Source: Drosophila pseudoobscura
Lineage: Eukaryota > Arthropoda > Insecta > Diptera > Drosophilidae
NCBI RefSeq assembly: GCF_009870125.1
Contig: NC_046680.1
Span: 20,789,501-20,853,500 of the forward strand
Length of the DNA stretch: 64,000 bases
Reading direction: 5' to 3'
Shown: positions 14,040 to 29,000 of the stretch, one piece after another
How the letters are laid out: each line of letters starts with the position of its first letter
How positions within the stretch are numbered: position 1 is the first letter of the stretch
Notes under the pieces: model-generated
The model's input: the letters and a program-made list of their open reading frames with translations, nothing else
Database searches by the model: none
What the model was told of the DNA's origin: nothing
Position numbers and translations under genes: made by a program

Positions 14040-17000
14040 ATGGTGTCGCGACGTAAAATTCTATCACGTTCACGCGACGATCTTAATCTTGACCAGACGT
14101 TCACCCAGCAGGAGGAGGAGGAGGATGTCTGGTATCAGAAGGATAAACTCTACAAGGTAAGTCCACACAAATCACGGAAATCTTCCACCCTACAGAAAAT
14201 ACCAAAAAAGTGCTGCAACATCCATGCATATTGTATGGCCCTGGCACGACCATCGCTGCCGACTGACTTCCGCCTGACAGTTGGGGGCTTCTATGATTTG
14301 CTTCTATTTTCCTGTGGCTGCGGCTGTGGCTGTGGCTGTGGCTCATTCTAAACACGTGCGCGACGACGTCCAAGCCACAGGCCGCATTGAGGTCAGCATG
14401 AAACGCACTAAGCTGAGGTTTTGCTTTTGCTTTTGCCTTTGCCTTTGCTGTTGGTGTTTTTTGTATTGACCAATTGCATTAATTACCGTTAGGCCATCGC
14501 ATTGCGTTGTGCATTTTTAATTTGCCTATGGGCCAAGGCAGTAAAAAGCACAGCTAAAGGCGAACAGCTCGCAGCAAATGGCCAACACAGCCAACAAGCA
14601 ACAGCCAAGAGCCAACAGCCAGTGGGCTGTGGCAGCAGTAAAAAATAGTTATGGGTAGCGTAGCCCTAATGTTGGGACAAGCCCAGCGCACGAGCTCAGC
14701 GCCAGGCCCCACAGAGGCAGATGGCAGCGTTGCCAGCACAAACACCAAAGAGCCAAAGAGCCAGAGTGTTGCCAGCGCAAACAACGAAGAGGGAGCGGTA
14801 AAGCATAGCGCCGAATATTCAGTGGCAGACACAAAGGACACTCCGGACGAGGCACAGCGACAATGGAGATCCTGTCGAGAGGGAGATAGCAGCACAAAGA
14901 GGAGCACAAATCACAGCATTGCCAGCACACACCAAAAACAGAGAAGCTCTCGCTTCGATAGCGATTACGATTACTATTTCTTTTTCTTTGTGTTTTCTTT
15001 GTGTTTCTTGTGTGTGGGAATTCCATTGATGATACTTTTTGCGAGTGTGAGTGAGCATAACAGTTTTCTGTGTGCGTGTGTGCTTGTGTGGGCTTTTCAG
15101 ACCAAATCCATTCCAAGCTGAAAGAGATGCCTAGGCGCTCTAGGCCATCTAGAAGCTATCGGAAATGATCTACGGTGTTTTTTCAACGATTTTTAGCTAT
15201 TTCTTTAGCTTTATTGTGTGCTGCTTGGTCCTCTACCAGCCTTAAGCTTCTCTAACTGATTTTCTCAGTGATTTTCTTCGGCTTTTGGCAAGCAGTCACG
15301 GCCCACACACACTCCACACTCCGCCATCGGGTTAACTGCACTTTATTCATTCGAGCAACCAACCAAAGGGCCGCCCATTAAATTGATGTTTTATTTCTAA
15401 TGGAGATTTGCATAAATTTCGGTTTGCATCAGCGATTCCAGAGCCAGCGGAGGCCCCGGCCTCACCCCAAAAGTGAAAAGCGTACGTCTGCTGCCTCTCT
15501 GTCTCTCTGTCTCTCCGTCTCCCTCTCTCTCTCTCTGGCCGACTGTGTGTTGCAATTAGCGTGAGCGTGGCATCTATATAATTCCGTTTAGCCCGGGCCC
15601 CTGCCACACAAAGGCGTCTCACAAAATTTGTATTTCCCATGATGGAAACGGCAACAAATTATGTCTGAATTTTCCTTTTGTCGTTGCTCCCCTTTCAAGA
15701 GGGAGGCCCTTTGATTTGCCTTTTGCTCGGGGCACTTATTGGGCAATCCCTGTAGTTGTCGTTGCCTGTTGGTCTTGTTGCTTGTTGCTTGTTTCTTGTT
15801 TCGTTTCTGTGCTATGTATATTCAATATTGCTTACAAATTTATGGTCTGGGAAATCCCCCAGACACTCGCACCGCCAATAGACATCTCCATCGCCATCGC
15901 CATCGCCATAAGAAGACAAAACAAAAGACTTGGGCAACGAACTGCTGCTGCTGCTGCTGCCGCATGCCCCATGCTGCATGCAGAATAGAATTCTCTGTGG
16001 CTGTGTCTTGTTTTTTGTGAAAATGAAAGTTTTTCTTTGGCTGGTTTTCGCTTTTGTCGCTTGCTGTGGCACCCGTTCACCTGGTTTCGGTGTCGGTGTC
16101 GGTTTTGGCCAGGCCTGAACAACAGGATTTTCTGTTGGCGTTGGCTCAACGCCGGAGCAGGAAAAACCACTAACACACACACACACATGGGAGGCTTGAG
16201 ATTCGAATAAATTCAATGGAAACGTTGCTGCTGTTGTTGCTTTTTGTTTGTTTGTAGTTTCTTTCTGGTTTCGGGTTTTCTATGGATGCCGCATTTCATC
16301 AATGTCCCAGGACCAATTGAATTTCCTGCTCATTTATTGATTGATTTACCTTTTGACGAAAGAGTCGCCCCGAGGCGACTCCATTCGAAAAGTCACTCCA
16401 GCGCTGCTTTTGCATGGAATTTGCATAAATTATATAAGGGTTTTGGGTCCCCATCGGCGGCTATCAGCAGACAGATGAGGCCGAAAATGTGGATGTGGGT
16501 TAACCAAACACAAATACGAGTGGGGAAAATAATAAACACATCAATGAACTTTCGGACATGACTCGTGGGGGCATTGAGATGCAACCTGTCACAAAAGAAC
16601 ACACCAAAAATGAATCTATCAAGACCATAATAATTTGAGGCGATTGTATCTACGGAGCGCTCCCAAAGAGTCGCAAAAAACACTATAGAAATCATTTTAT
16701 TAAATGTCAACTCGAATCCACCAGCAGCAGAGGCTCCTCAAGCCTCCTCTCGAGAGTCGTGACTGCAAAAGTTCAACAACATTTTACACGAAAAAGTGCA
16801 AGCAGCGGCAAAAAACCACAAAGATTCTCAGCCTCGTCTGCTTCTCGGCTGTGGTGTTCGTTGTTGTGTTGCACGTGTTGCAAGCCGATCAGTGTGCCAC
16901 AGAATAATAGACTTTAATTACGCCCCGAAAATGCGGTCTGCCGGAATCACAGATATTCTTCGACCAACATATGTCATGTTTGCACAGGGTACAAGGTACA

Positions 17001-20000
17001 GGGTACAGGGTATTTGTGGGGTAGATAGAGCTGTTCTAACTTGTTTCTGGCCTTAATCTCTTTCATATGCTAATGGGTACGCCCGAATCATGATTAATAT
17101 GAATGCAAACCCGTTCGTTGGGGTTCGATTTAGTTCACGAATCGAATGCCATACGAAACTTGTTACCAGACTGGCCAAAAATCAGCATTACGTATACGTA
17201 TAGGAGAACACGCGCTGGGCATGTGGCATGGCAGTGGCTTCGCCTGTGCCTGTGGCTGTTTCTGTTGCAACTCAGGACTAATTAAAAGCCACGAAACAAC
17301 TTCAGATGAACTTCGGCATTTTGAGGTCGTCTGTTTTGTGGGCTCTGGCTCTGCACGGCCTAGAAATATGAGCATTAACCAGTTTCTGGTCGACACTTGA
17401 GCCTACAAGATTCTTGGCAAAGTGAAAACCTGAAGTGAATCTGCCCAAAGAACAACACAACGAAAATGAAATCAAAAGTGCTTCCAAGCCGCCAGCAGCA
17501 CTCGTCTCAATCCGAGTGTGCCTCGATCCAAGTACGCAAACGCAGAGCATCCGAAAAGGTTAACAAGTTTTACTACATGATTTATTTGCATTTTTAATGT
17601 GTGTGCGCGCCTCTGATCATGAAGCTCTGATGCTGTTGCTGATGCTGATGCTGGATCTAGCGCTCTGAGTCTCAAAAGACGCAGCCAAAAGCCAAAGACG
17701 GAGCCCCAGCTCGAGACCTGCCTAGACAAGTTTTGCCCAAAAAAATAAAGAGAAAAAAAGAAGTAGAATTGTGGCCAAAAGCCAGAGCCAAAGCCAGACA
17801 TTTGATGTTTACTGTGCTTGGTTTTTCATATTTAATTTTTATTATAACCCAAAAGAAAAAAATATGAAATAAAATATGACCGAAATTGTGGGCATGTTGG
17901 TTACTGGGCTAATGGCTTTGTTTATGACGGTTCTTTGTTCGGGTTAATTGAGCTACGGCCGAGTCTCGAGGGAAACCGCCAGGCCGTTGGGTTTGGATTT
18001 TTCCTTTGAATATGCAAACAGTGCATACATCATATGTGGTAATGAAAGGCGATGAAACACTGCTATTGGCAGCAACAAAAACATGGCATGTGCATGATGC
18101 GGCTGATAAGGGTTGGTTTTTCTTCTGTTGTATCTGAAACTCCCTCAAAGAGTGCCCCGTTCGATGCTGATCAAGTTATTGGAATAGTATTCATGGAATT
18201 CAGTCACAAATACATACACACACACTGTAAGCCCGGTTTATAGACACAGATCTAAGGCAGAAATGTAAAATATTTTCAAAGTGCACTTAAGCATGACGCA
18301 AGCCCAGAGGAGAGCATAGCCGAGCATAGCAGACAAAGCTGCAATCAAACGCAGCTTGCAGCACTTGAAATATCTATGCATATAAGTACTCGACTCGTGT
18401 ACATACTATATATAAAAAGAGACTTCAAACAGAGCAGTGCAGAGCAGAGCAGAGCAGCTCGAACCAACCCAACCGCCAACTGCAGTGCAGTGCAGTGTAG
18501 TGCAGTGCAAAGCAGTGCAGCGGCCACCAACGAAAAGCCGTATCGTTGTCTATAATTTTATATGTCTTACTGCAGCACCACGAATCGCGAGCTATGGCTG
18601 GGGCTGGAGTCTGTCTCTGGGTCTGGCTCGCTGTTCGTGTCAGCATTTGCTCCGATTTGATTTTAACTTTTATTTAACAAACTGCAAACACACACACACA
18701 CACAAACACAGACGGACGCTTGTAATGGCAGGCAGCGACAAATGCAACAACAAAATAAGTAAAAGTGAAGTGAGTGCAAAATAACAACAAACTTAAAACG
18801 CAAGCGCCCAACAAGGCCGTTCACTTTGGCAAACACATAGGCAGACACACACACACACACACACCGCTAGATAGACAGACAGTGAGAGACAGAGAGGGAG
18901 GGAGATAGAGATCACGATGGAAAGTGAAAATTGCCAGCATTAGTGACGGTCGGTCTGTTTTTTCTTTCATTTCTGTGCAGTTAGGGGTTTTTTTTTGGTG
19001 AGATTTCCCGAAGGAATCCCATTTATTCATTGAAGAACTTTCACTAGAGCTTCTGTTTCAACTATCGACAACTGTCTTTAAAACTCTTATATTGCATCTC
19101 TTCCAACAGGAACACATACAGGAAGTGCTGGACAAATGGACCCAAATCGATGATGAGATCTGGGCCAAAGTAATTGTCTTTGAGCGGAATCGACGTGTGG
19201 CCAAGGCATACGCACGTGCCCCGGTGCTGACCATAAATGGGTCCGACGACGGTTTCGACGGCATGCGGTGAGTAGTTAGTCCCCCCCCCACCACCACCCC
19301 ACTTCCATAATTAACGGTCATTGCAAGGCACAGTGCCACAAGCAACAGAAAAACCAACAAAAACTCGCCAAAACGAAAACATATTAAACATGAGCAAACA
19401 ATGCCTTTGAACTTGGCTAAAAAACAAAACAGAAAAAAAAAACAAAATAGGATGGGATGGAAAAGACATAAATAATTATGGCACTGGCAAAAGTATGTGA
19501 TGTGTGCCCTTGACCCACTGGCAAAGAAAATCCCCAGCAGAAGCTGGAGACGCTGCCCCATCTGCTTGCTCTTCGACGGTCACCGAGTGGCTGAGGGTAT
19601 GATGGTTTTGCTGGGGAGTTTGTCACTCAAGGCGAAGAAATGTTCTGGAGGGAGACCTCTAGGGCGATGCCTCGATGGATGTGTGTGGCACATGGCCTTC
19701 CCCTTTGACTAATACTTTTTGCTGTAATACTCGCACAATAATTAATTGCTGTTGCTGTGCTCTCGAATGGGCAATGAATGAAACGCCCATCAAATTGATG
19801 GGCGTGCGATTAAAATTTAATTCCTCAGATGAACTTCACTCCGCCAAGAGGCTGTCCGCTGGAGTAGAGAACCTTCGGGCATGGAGCATGGAGCACGGAG
19901 CACGGACAGGGGCATTGCAAAATGCCGACCTTAGTGGAAACAATTTGTGGCATGAGAAAAAGCGAAAAAGCCGAGTGAAAATGCTATAATAATTGCACCG

Positions 20001-23000
20001 TACTCCATGCTCCGTACTCCTCGTGGGTTTTTTTTTTGTATGAAATGAGCGATTTCCGTTTTCGGCCGAAAGCAATTTATGCCAAGAATTCGACTGTATT
20101 TTTTTTTGGTTGGACGTCTGCCAAGAGGTTTTTTCGAGGGGGGCATGCAATTGTCGGGCCTTATTAACATATTCCGTTTCAAAAAGAGAAACAAAAATAT
20201 TGCTATTGCGTGCCACAAAATGGCGGAAAATGCCAAATGCCGTACGCTCAATTGTGTCTGTGGCAATTTTGGGAGGTCTGCCGCGGCCCCAACCACAGCT
20301 TCATCTCCGTCTCTGCGCCACAGCCCCCCACACACATAATCGCAAATGTCAAGAAGTTTTGGGAGCATAAATTCTATCCAATGGATCCTACGTATGCGCA
20401 ATGTGTGGGTCGCAATGACATCTAAGACGGAGGAGAGGAGATCTGGTATGGCCCAAAAAGGGCATCAAGTGCCTGGCAACATGGCAGTGGCAGTGGCGGC
20501 TTCCTTTGTGGTTGGGGCCGCAAAAATAAAGTTGCTGCCGCCAGACCAAATGTCAACCGCACAAAAACTCAAGGGGAGGGGCTGGAGGATTGGTCCGAAG
20601 GAGAGAAGACAATGAAGATGCAGATGGAGAGGGAAAACAAATGAAATTGAAAATAATAACGAAAGTCATTCCATTCAATTCGTTTTCATTTGTTTTGGTT
20701 CGTGACGAGGTCATCACAGATTGCCAATGCAAATTGCTCTTGTCATTGCACATCTTTCTAACGGTCTTACTTTTGCTCTCCCACTCGTTTCGATTGCTCT
20801 CCCGCAAGGTGTTTTACAGCAAGCAGAGGCGGCGTGACAGCAGCTGGCTCTCTCGATAAAGCTTGTGCCCTCGTGAGAGAGAGAGAGAGAGGCAATGAGT
20901 GTACGCCAAACCTTATATCAATGAGCTTTTGGTCTTCCGCTATTATTGTCTTCTGTCATTTTCTGTGGCTCTCTCTCTCTCTCTCGCTCCCTCTTTCTCC
21001 GTCTGTCGCTTCTTTGCAAATGTTTTTGCTTGTTCGTGTCAATTGGAGGTTAAATATGCCTGGAAAAATCAGGAAAAACAGGCAGCAGCGGCTGGAAATT
21101 GGAAAACTGCATTTGCATGCTGCGGATAGAGTGTCGGGTTAATCAATTTTCGATTGCCCCCGCAGCCCCCCCCCCACAGCCACAAACAAACAAACAACGG
21201 GCACAGGCGAAAGATAATTTATGGCGATGCAGGCCTGTGGTCTGGCAGCAGACCCTTGTCGTTGTCATTGCCATTGTCTTTGGTTTATCGCCTGTCCTAG
21301 GGCCAGCAGCAGCGGCAGCATCTTGTTTGTTTAATTAGCCGCTGTCAGTGCTTGTTAGTTGGTGCCACTAGCAGTCGTATCTCTCCGAATGTGTCGACTG
21401 GCAGGCCGGCGGGCAGGCAGGCGGGCAGGCAGGCGGGCAGGCAGGAGCCATCATCTACTCCATGCATACAGAATTTTAATTCACACGCAATGCTTTTCAT
21501 TGGAAATCTGGCAGATATGCAAATGGGTGGAAGGGTACAAAAACAGAGGAGACGCACACTAGACGACTCTGACGAGCAGTTTGGAAGATTGTGACACATA
21601 GAAAATAACCATAACAATGAGCATACATACATACATTCTCTCCCCTCGCAGTCTCCCCCCTGCCTGATAGCGAAGGGGCCTATCGCTACTGATTGCTAAT
21701 TAAAGACGAGGTTTGCTTCCATTTTTGTGTTGCATGCCGCACATAGACAAAACTCGCATCCATTCGCCACATCTATGTGCAACAGCTGCTGCATGTAAAT
21801 TAATTAATTAGACTGATGCTGCCACAGACTGCGGCTGTGGCTGTGGCTGTGGCTGGCGTGGGCTCAACGCTCTGCCAGACCGCACACGCACAGACAATCC
21901 AGCGATCAATGAACACTTTGAGCTGAAACAAGCGCTTTTAATTAATGGCCAATCCTTTGTGTGGTCATTGTCGGACCACTTAGACACACCCCGCACCAGC
22001 CTGCCCCCACGACCGTATCTTTTGGCCACAATTCAAATGGCGCCAATGTACAATTTGCAGTTTATGACAGTTTCAGTTGGTTTTTAATACCCTACCAGAG
22101 AGAGAGAGGGTATATGCATTTGGAGATACCTAGAAGAGGCATACGAAAGAGCCAGCCTGCCGCAGAGATTCGGAGAGGAAGGGCATTCCACGAGGGTATC
22201 CTCTAGGGTATTCCAAGCACCGACTCCCGTCTCTAGCCTTACGAGTATTATTATTTTTTTGTACTTTGCGAAACACTTCATGGCGTGGGCGTTGCCAATC
22301 AAATTTGCATGTTGCTGGGAACTGCTGCTCGGGGGGGCGGTGGAGGGTGGAGTACCGGGGGACAAATGAAATGAAATCAAATGGAAATCAAATCATAACA
22401 TCAAGCTGTGCTCCGATTGCAACACACACTTTATTTGTGCTGTGCTGTGCTGTGCTGCATGTTTCGTGCGGAAAAAACTAAGGCAAAAAAGGCGCGACCC
22501 GGAGGCGAGCCAAGGTTGGAGCTCCCTCCCGAGAGAGCTTTTGATCGCAACTTGTGGGCCCCAGACAAAAGACAGTTTTCGGCCTGCCAGAGCCGTTGCA
22601 AAACTAACAGTTTTTAGCCATTGTAGCCGCAGCAGCGGCAGCCGCACACGTGCCACATTTGTCAGGGCAGGCCAGGGCAAGAACAATAGTCAAATTGTGG
22701 CGGCCTTCGAGATACAATTTAAAGGTGTGACCGTTCAACTGAAACTGGAGCGGGAAATGATCGAGAAGTGGCTGGAGCTCGAGCTGGAGCTGTTGGCGGG
22801 GCAATAAATCTTGCCTATAATTAGCCATAATCTAATTAAAGCCAAATCGAGCCAAACTAGTTAGTCGATCACTGGAAAGTGTCGATTTGTGGTTGGGTTT
22901 GTCTTTCGTTTGGTTACTTTTACTATATATATACCTTGTTATGTACATACATATGTACATTGCTATGGTATTTTTATCTGAACCGGTTGGACATATTTTT

Positions 23001-26000
23001 TGCCTCACACTAGCCGCAGCCCCAGCCGCAGCCGCAGGTCAAAAGCTGTTCCCAACGACAGCCGTTCGAAACGAAACCAGTTGCCGTTAACTGCAGTTTT
23101 ATTTGCAGCCGCTACAACGGTTACTGCAACAACATGGACATGGACATGGACATGGAGATGGAGCTGGTGGTGGTGCTTCCTCGAAGAAGCCACAGCAACG
23201 GCCACAGCTCGTCCTCCAGCTTGACCCACTGCACACGTTTAACTTGAACTCGAAAATCGAAACAGTTTCCAGTTTGTTGGGTACCACTCTCGCTTTCAGC
23301 TCATTTAGGCGTGTCAGGCCAGGTCCAGTACTCCTGAGACCAGACGACCTTGCAACCGATATGTACGATTATACTACAGTATATAAAGATATCGGCATAT
23401 AGAAGTGAATGTTGAGCGGACAAGACATGCTCTGTATGTAGACGATTCTAGTTCTGGCCTGATATTGGCATTCCTTATGCTATTCCCAGCCCACTTCGCC
23501 CTCCCTTTGGGGCAATCAATTTTTAATAACATTTGGGTTTTTTTGATGGCTTGAATTTAACGAAGCATTTACTAAACAAAGAACTGCAAATCCGCTTTTG
23601 GCAGATACTCGAACTGTGTGCGGCAGTGGTGGCAAGGCAACCTTGAAAGGCATACAACATACATCAGCAAGCAGTAAGCGGCAGCCATAGCACCAGCGCC
23701 AGCACCAGCACCCGTCCATGTCGATTTCATTTCATGGAAAACTTTGACACACATTTCAACGGTTTTTACAAGCATTTAGCCAATAAATCAACGCCAGAGC
23801 GGCAGACGTTACGGGCAGAACTAAAGCACATGGCCAAATGCCAGTCAGTGCGCGATGCTAACGGCGATTGTAGCTGCTTGCTGTCTTGAGGTTCTTACTT
23901 CTTGCTGCTGCTTCTGATGTTGCGCTTTGCTGGGTTGGCAGCGCTTCATTATACAAATTAACATAAAACATAATAGTGACAGAGCGGCGTCAAGTGAGTT
24001 GGCCAGAAATAGAGGCAGAATCAGCAGCAGCAGACAGGAGCAGCAGCATCATCATCATCATCTTCATGCCGTGGCCTTTTATGCAAACGACAATTACAAT
24101 TAGCTTGGTTTCATTGTGTTGCCGCTGGGGCTGCCGGCTCCGTGCTCCATGCTCCGTGATGCCTGCTGCTGGGTTTACCTTTGCGGCTTCCTCTTGCCGC
24201 TTCTTGTTAGCATTTTCTGCCGACATTTTCGGCGGCGCGACCTTAGCAGCAAAGCAAACGAAAAACAAAGCCACAGAGATGCAGATAGTGAGAGGAAAGC
24301 CAAGCAACATTCATCATTCGCATTGGCCAAAGCTGCAGTTGGTGCAGCCAGAGGTACCAGCACCAATACGATTCATAGTTCAATAATAAGATTTCTTCAA
24401 GTTATGCCTCGAAAATCTATCACAGAAAGGGATTCCAATCTGTTAAAACTGCTTGGACCACTTTGAAGTTCTCCTGGCAGCAAGCAGTGCAGGCCAGTCA
24501 ATGAACCGTCGATAAACCAATCCACTAATGACTCAGCTCCTTTTGGCAGAAAAATGAAGGCCTTGGCGAAACACAAATATGAAATGTTCACTATGAACAT
24601 TTTCGGCTACAGCTGCCACACTTTGCAGCATGTACGGGTACGAGTATGTGGCATAAATCATTGTCAGGCGATTGAACGTTCTGTCCGGGTCCCGGGCCCA
24701 GACCCAGGCCCATGGCCAATGCAATGTTTTGTCAAACGTTTAATGGAACAAAATGCGGCACAGACACGACAGTGAGTCACCACCTCCTCGGCATAGGCCA
24801 ACCTCAATTCCAGAAAGTGAATGGCGCCGCGCATTGCCGCCGCAAAGTGTGGCAGAGTTTTGGCAACATTTTGCTGCCTGCCGTCTGCCGCCTGCCGCCT
24901 GCCGACTGCCGCCTGCTGGCTTTTCATTCGGTTTTGCTATGTCTCTTGGCTAATGCGGCAGCTGATTGATTCGCAATTAATAAAATGTGGTTATGATTGT
25001 CTAATGATTGCCCAACTGGGTCTCCCCTCTCCATTCGTTTTGCAGAATCGGCCTGTGCGGCTTCGACAATCCGATGCGGGACCAGAAGACGGACGAGATG
25101 AAGCGCGTCATCGGGCAGGTAAGAAGGGATTTTTACGGCACAATTAAAGCTACAACGGCTTAATTAAATTAGCTTGTGCGATCGACCATAAAAAAAAAAC
25201 AAACAAACCAAATGTGACAAGAAACATCCATTAGCCGAAAGAGCGCGAGAATGAAGAATAAAGATTTCAAAAGTACTTAAGCAACTTTCGTTTCGTGGTT
25301 TTCTCTAATGCAGGGCGTGAAGATCAAAATGGACGACGCTGGCAACATACTCGTCCGCCGCTATGCCAAGAGCAATGTGTACGTCAAGAGCACCGCCAGC
25401 AGTCCCAATGAGGAGACCTCCATCGGTGCCGAAATCTTGAAGCTGCCCAATCAGGCGCTCGAATCCGAAAAAATAGTCAAGGTGAGGAGCCCACTTACAT
25501 GCCATAAATCCGTTCAATCCGTTCATCTACGAGTGCAACTGCAACTGCAACTGGCAAATGCTAATTTTGGTCTGTCTGCATTGTTCTCCACAGCTCTTCG
25601 ACATGAAGAAGTTCCAATCGAATGTAAATCGTGAGCTGCGCCGTGCCTATCCAGATCGCCGACGCTTGGAGACGCAGTGCCTGTCGGCCGTGGCCTTTGT
25701 CAAATCGGAGAGCGATGTCTTGGAGTGCCCCATTTGGGTGCTCATTGTGAATGTGGTAGCCATGGATATGCTCAAGAGCAAGCTGCCACCAGGTGAGTTA
25801 ATGCACAGCACACTTTTACGCCACAACACAAGTTTTTCCCGCCAAAAAGACACTATTTCCCGCCGTGTTCTGCACTGACACCTCGCACTGTCAGGCTACT
25901 CGAGTGTTCATTTAGCCATGTTACTTTTAATATCACAATCTACAAAAGAAAACCGAGCAAAAAGTGCATCAGTAGAAAACTTGCAGGTTCGCTCCTTTTA

Positions 26001-29000
26001 TCGGCCATCAAAATAACTAGTTCCGATAGCCCAATCACGATGATCGATAAGTTCTAATCAGCTGCTTGGTCCCGTTATACTTAAAACCAAAACAACAACA
26101 ACAATCGGGTGCTTGAGTCTTCTAACGCCGCTCCGCTCTCCTTTTTATTCCCAATAGTGCAACGCCCCATTGTGGACATTAAGAATCGCCCGCGCATACC
26201 CATACCCGATGAGGATCCCTACAGCGTGGCTGGCAATGGCAGCGGCGGCAGTTCGGGCAGCTCCGGATTTGGCAGCGGCCACCAACAGCAGCTGGGGAAG
26301 CTCTTGAACAACGGCAATAGCGGACATGTGGCAGCCACGCGGGAGCAGCTGCTGCTGCAGACGCAACAACTGGCCCACAAACGCAGCGAGAAGCCGCCCA
26401 AGCTGCCGCCCAGGGACAATGTCTATGCACACGATTTGATTCCAAAGGTAAGAGAGAGAGAGGGAGATCCCCCCAACGATGGCCCATGCATCGTTTGCTC
26501 TGAAGTGTTGGGTACAAATTTGGCAGCGTTAAAACACAAATAAAGCAAACCGAAGAGAAGTGTGGCAACTTGGTAAGTAGTGGAACCGCCGCCACAACGA
26601 GCTGCCTGCCTGCCCATGGTTGGTTACATGCGCAACGCGGCCACTTGCAAAATGGGTCTCCGGTGCCACTCGTCTCCCTCTACGGCTCCAGTTCTGCCCT
26701 CTGTCTGGTGTCTGGTGTCTGCTGGTCGGCGGGCAGGTGGTTAGACGTGGACATACCAGGCCACTGGCGAAGATTTCGCCGTTGAGCTTCACTGGGCAAC
26801 GGCCGTTTCGCTGCATTCAATAATATTCGGATTTCAGCAAGAAATAACTGCAAACGAATCGCGTGTAATTAATATGCGCGGAATGCTGTTGCCGCTGCTC
26901 GATTGCTCGCATTGCTCGACTGCTGGCGGATTGCCAATTGAGCCCAACGACCGCGTCAGTGCCAACTGAAAAAGGGGCTCGGAGCTACATATGTGGAGTT
27001 TATGTGCGCCGTCCGCACCTTGCGCAATTTGGGGCTGCATTTCAGGTCTTCAGGCAGCGGAATATTATTGACTAATAACCGTAGTCCCATGCTAAATATC
27101 GTTCTGATTCCACTCTCCATTCTCTTTCACAGCCGGACTATGATGACATTGATTTGGAAACACGCATCAAACTGTCGCGCGGCAAGTCGGACAAGGGCAA
27201 GGACAACAAGAAATACGGTAAGACTCTCATGCATATTCCACAAACGGCAAGCAAAACTGAGCAGCACTTTCCAATTCAACAGATGATCCCTACTATTGCG
27301 GACTGCGGGCACGAGTGCCCAACTTTGTCAAGTCGGGCAAGAAGGGCTCGGGGCAAGGACTCAAGGATCAGCGGGATGGCAATGGCAACAACATTAACAT
27401 CATCAACAATAACAACAACAGCAACGGAGGCATGAGCACGCTCAGCCAAAAGAAGACCTCGATGATACACAACCACTTGTCGGGCATGCATCCACACCAC
27501 ATACAGCAGCAGCAGCAGCTGATGGCCGCCGCGGCGGCTGCCCATGCTGTGCACCACCATCCTGGCCATCAGCAGCAGCAGCAGCAGCAGAATCATCACC
27601 ATCAGATCTGGCAGACGCGCAGCTATGAGAGTGGCATAGGTATTTATAAACAGGGCGTGGCTAGCACGCCTCAACACAAATCGCACGCACTGCAAATGCA
27701 ACTGCAGCTGCAGCTGCAACAACAACATCAGCAACAACCACAGTCACTGCCAACGGACCTAACAACAGCCACAACAACCAAGACACAAAGCACACCCAAC
27801 AAAGCACGTAGCCACCAGCAGCAGCAGCAGCACCACTTGCCACCACAGACCCGCACTCCGCACGCACATCCGCATCATAAGCACCAGCACCATCACAATC
27901 ACAATCACAGTCACATGCATCAGTGCGAGAGGCATGCGCGCCACCAGGCACCCAACCACCCCACCCATCCACCGTTCTACGACAACCTGGAGGAGTCGGT
28001 GGGTCGCCAGGTGTCTCGCCGTCTCTCCACCCGCCGCCCGGTGGCTGAGAGCGCTGCCGGTGCCTGCAACTGCGTGAGCTGCTATGCATTGGCCCCGCTT
28101 TGTGGGTCCGTGCCGCCGCCACGGCCCCTGCGAAGTCTCAGCCAGCAGCAGCTGCGCCGGCATCAGAGGCTGAGCGGCAGTCTGGTGGAGAAGCAGGCCG
28201 GTGTGGTCAAGTGGTGCAGCGAGAGCGACGTCTCGGTGCTGGAGCATGTGCAGGAGGAAGACCCGGTGACGACGATGACGGCAAGCACACTGCTGACCCA
28301 GGACGAGCGGTACGACGACTGCTATGAGTACGACGACTTCGACATGGACTTTGACATTGACGACGACCTTACAGCCCGCATGGGCTACAGCCGGGGACCG
28401 GAGACGGTGGACATGTACGTGGATCGAGCACAATTGCGCCAGATCCAAGCGCCCGCCGTGCTGGCCAGCTCGCGCACCAAGTCCCAGTCCACCGAGAGCT
28501 TCTTCGAGCAGCCGAACGAAGAGGGCTCTCTGTATATGTACGGCGGGCGCAAGCGCATTGTGGCCAAGGCGCCGTCGGCGGCCAACATCTATGATCGGGT
28601 ACGCGGCTCAATGGACCCCGACAGGGGCTATGCGAATGGCAGGTTCAATTTGGCAGCCAGGACGCAGTACCACAACAGGAGCAGCCAGCACAAGGCGCCG
28701 GTGCTGCCATCGCCCAGTTGGCGGGGCGGCAAGCGACAGCAGCAGGAGGCGAAACATTTTCAAAACTCTGACAAACGACGATATGACAATGCAACGAACA
28801 ACAACAACAGCAACAACAATAACAACAGCCACAACATCAGCAGCAACAAGAACAAAAGACAGTTAACGAACAGCAACAAAAACAATGACGACATCTTGAA
28901 AAGCAAAAATAATTTCAATAGTAAAAACAAAAGTATAGCAACATCAGCATCAGCCCAAGCACAACAAGCGAAAGCGACCACAACAGCATCATCTAGCGGT

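Larger units (their letters stand above)
14157..19109 (+). other. Intron 2 of the Expansion/Rebuff-family gene
   Basis: About 5 kb bounded by AAG|GTAAGT and CCAACAG|GAA. No conserved coding sequence was seen on either strand. It holds CA and CT runs and AGCAGTGC-type short repeats near 18430-18530, but no recognisable transposon. Confidence 0.6.

Noticed and set aside
14649-15121. Two overlapping 155-156 codon frames on opposite strands
   Set aside because: They lie inside intron 2 of the Expansion/Rebuff-family gene, are made of repeat-like AGCCACA/GCCAGCA sequence and have no recognisable domain.
21401-21450. Short tandem repeats resembling a repeat array
   Set aside because: Units of 12 bp without spacers are a minisatellite, not a CRISPR array, and the genome is a fly's.
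27276-28448. Long minus-strand frames opposite the last exon of the Expansion/Rebuff-family gene
   Set aside because: They are shadows of CAG/CAC-rich coding sequence on the + strand, with low-complexity Leu/Val/Cys translation.
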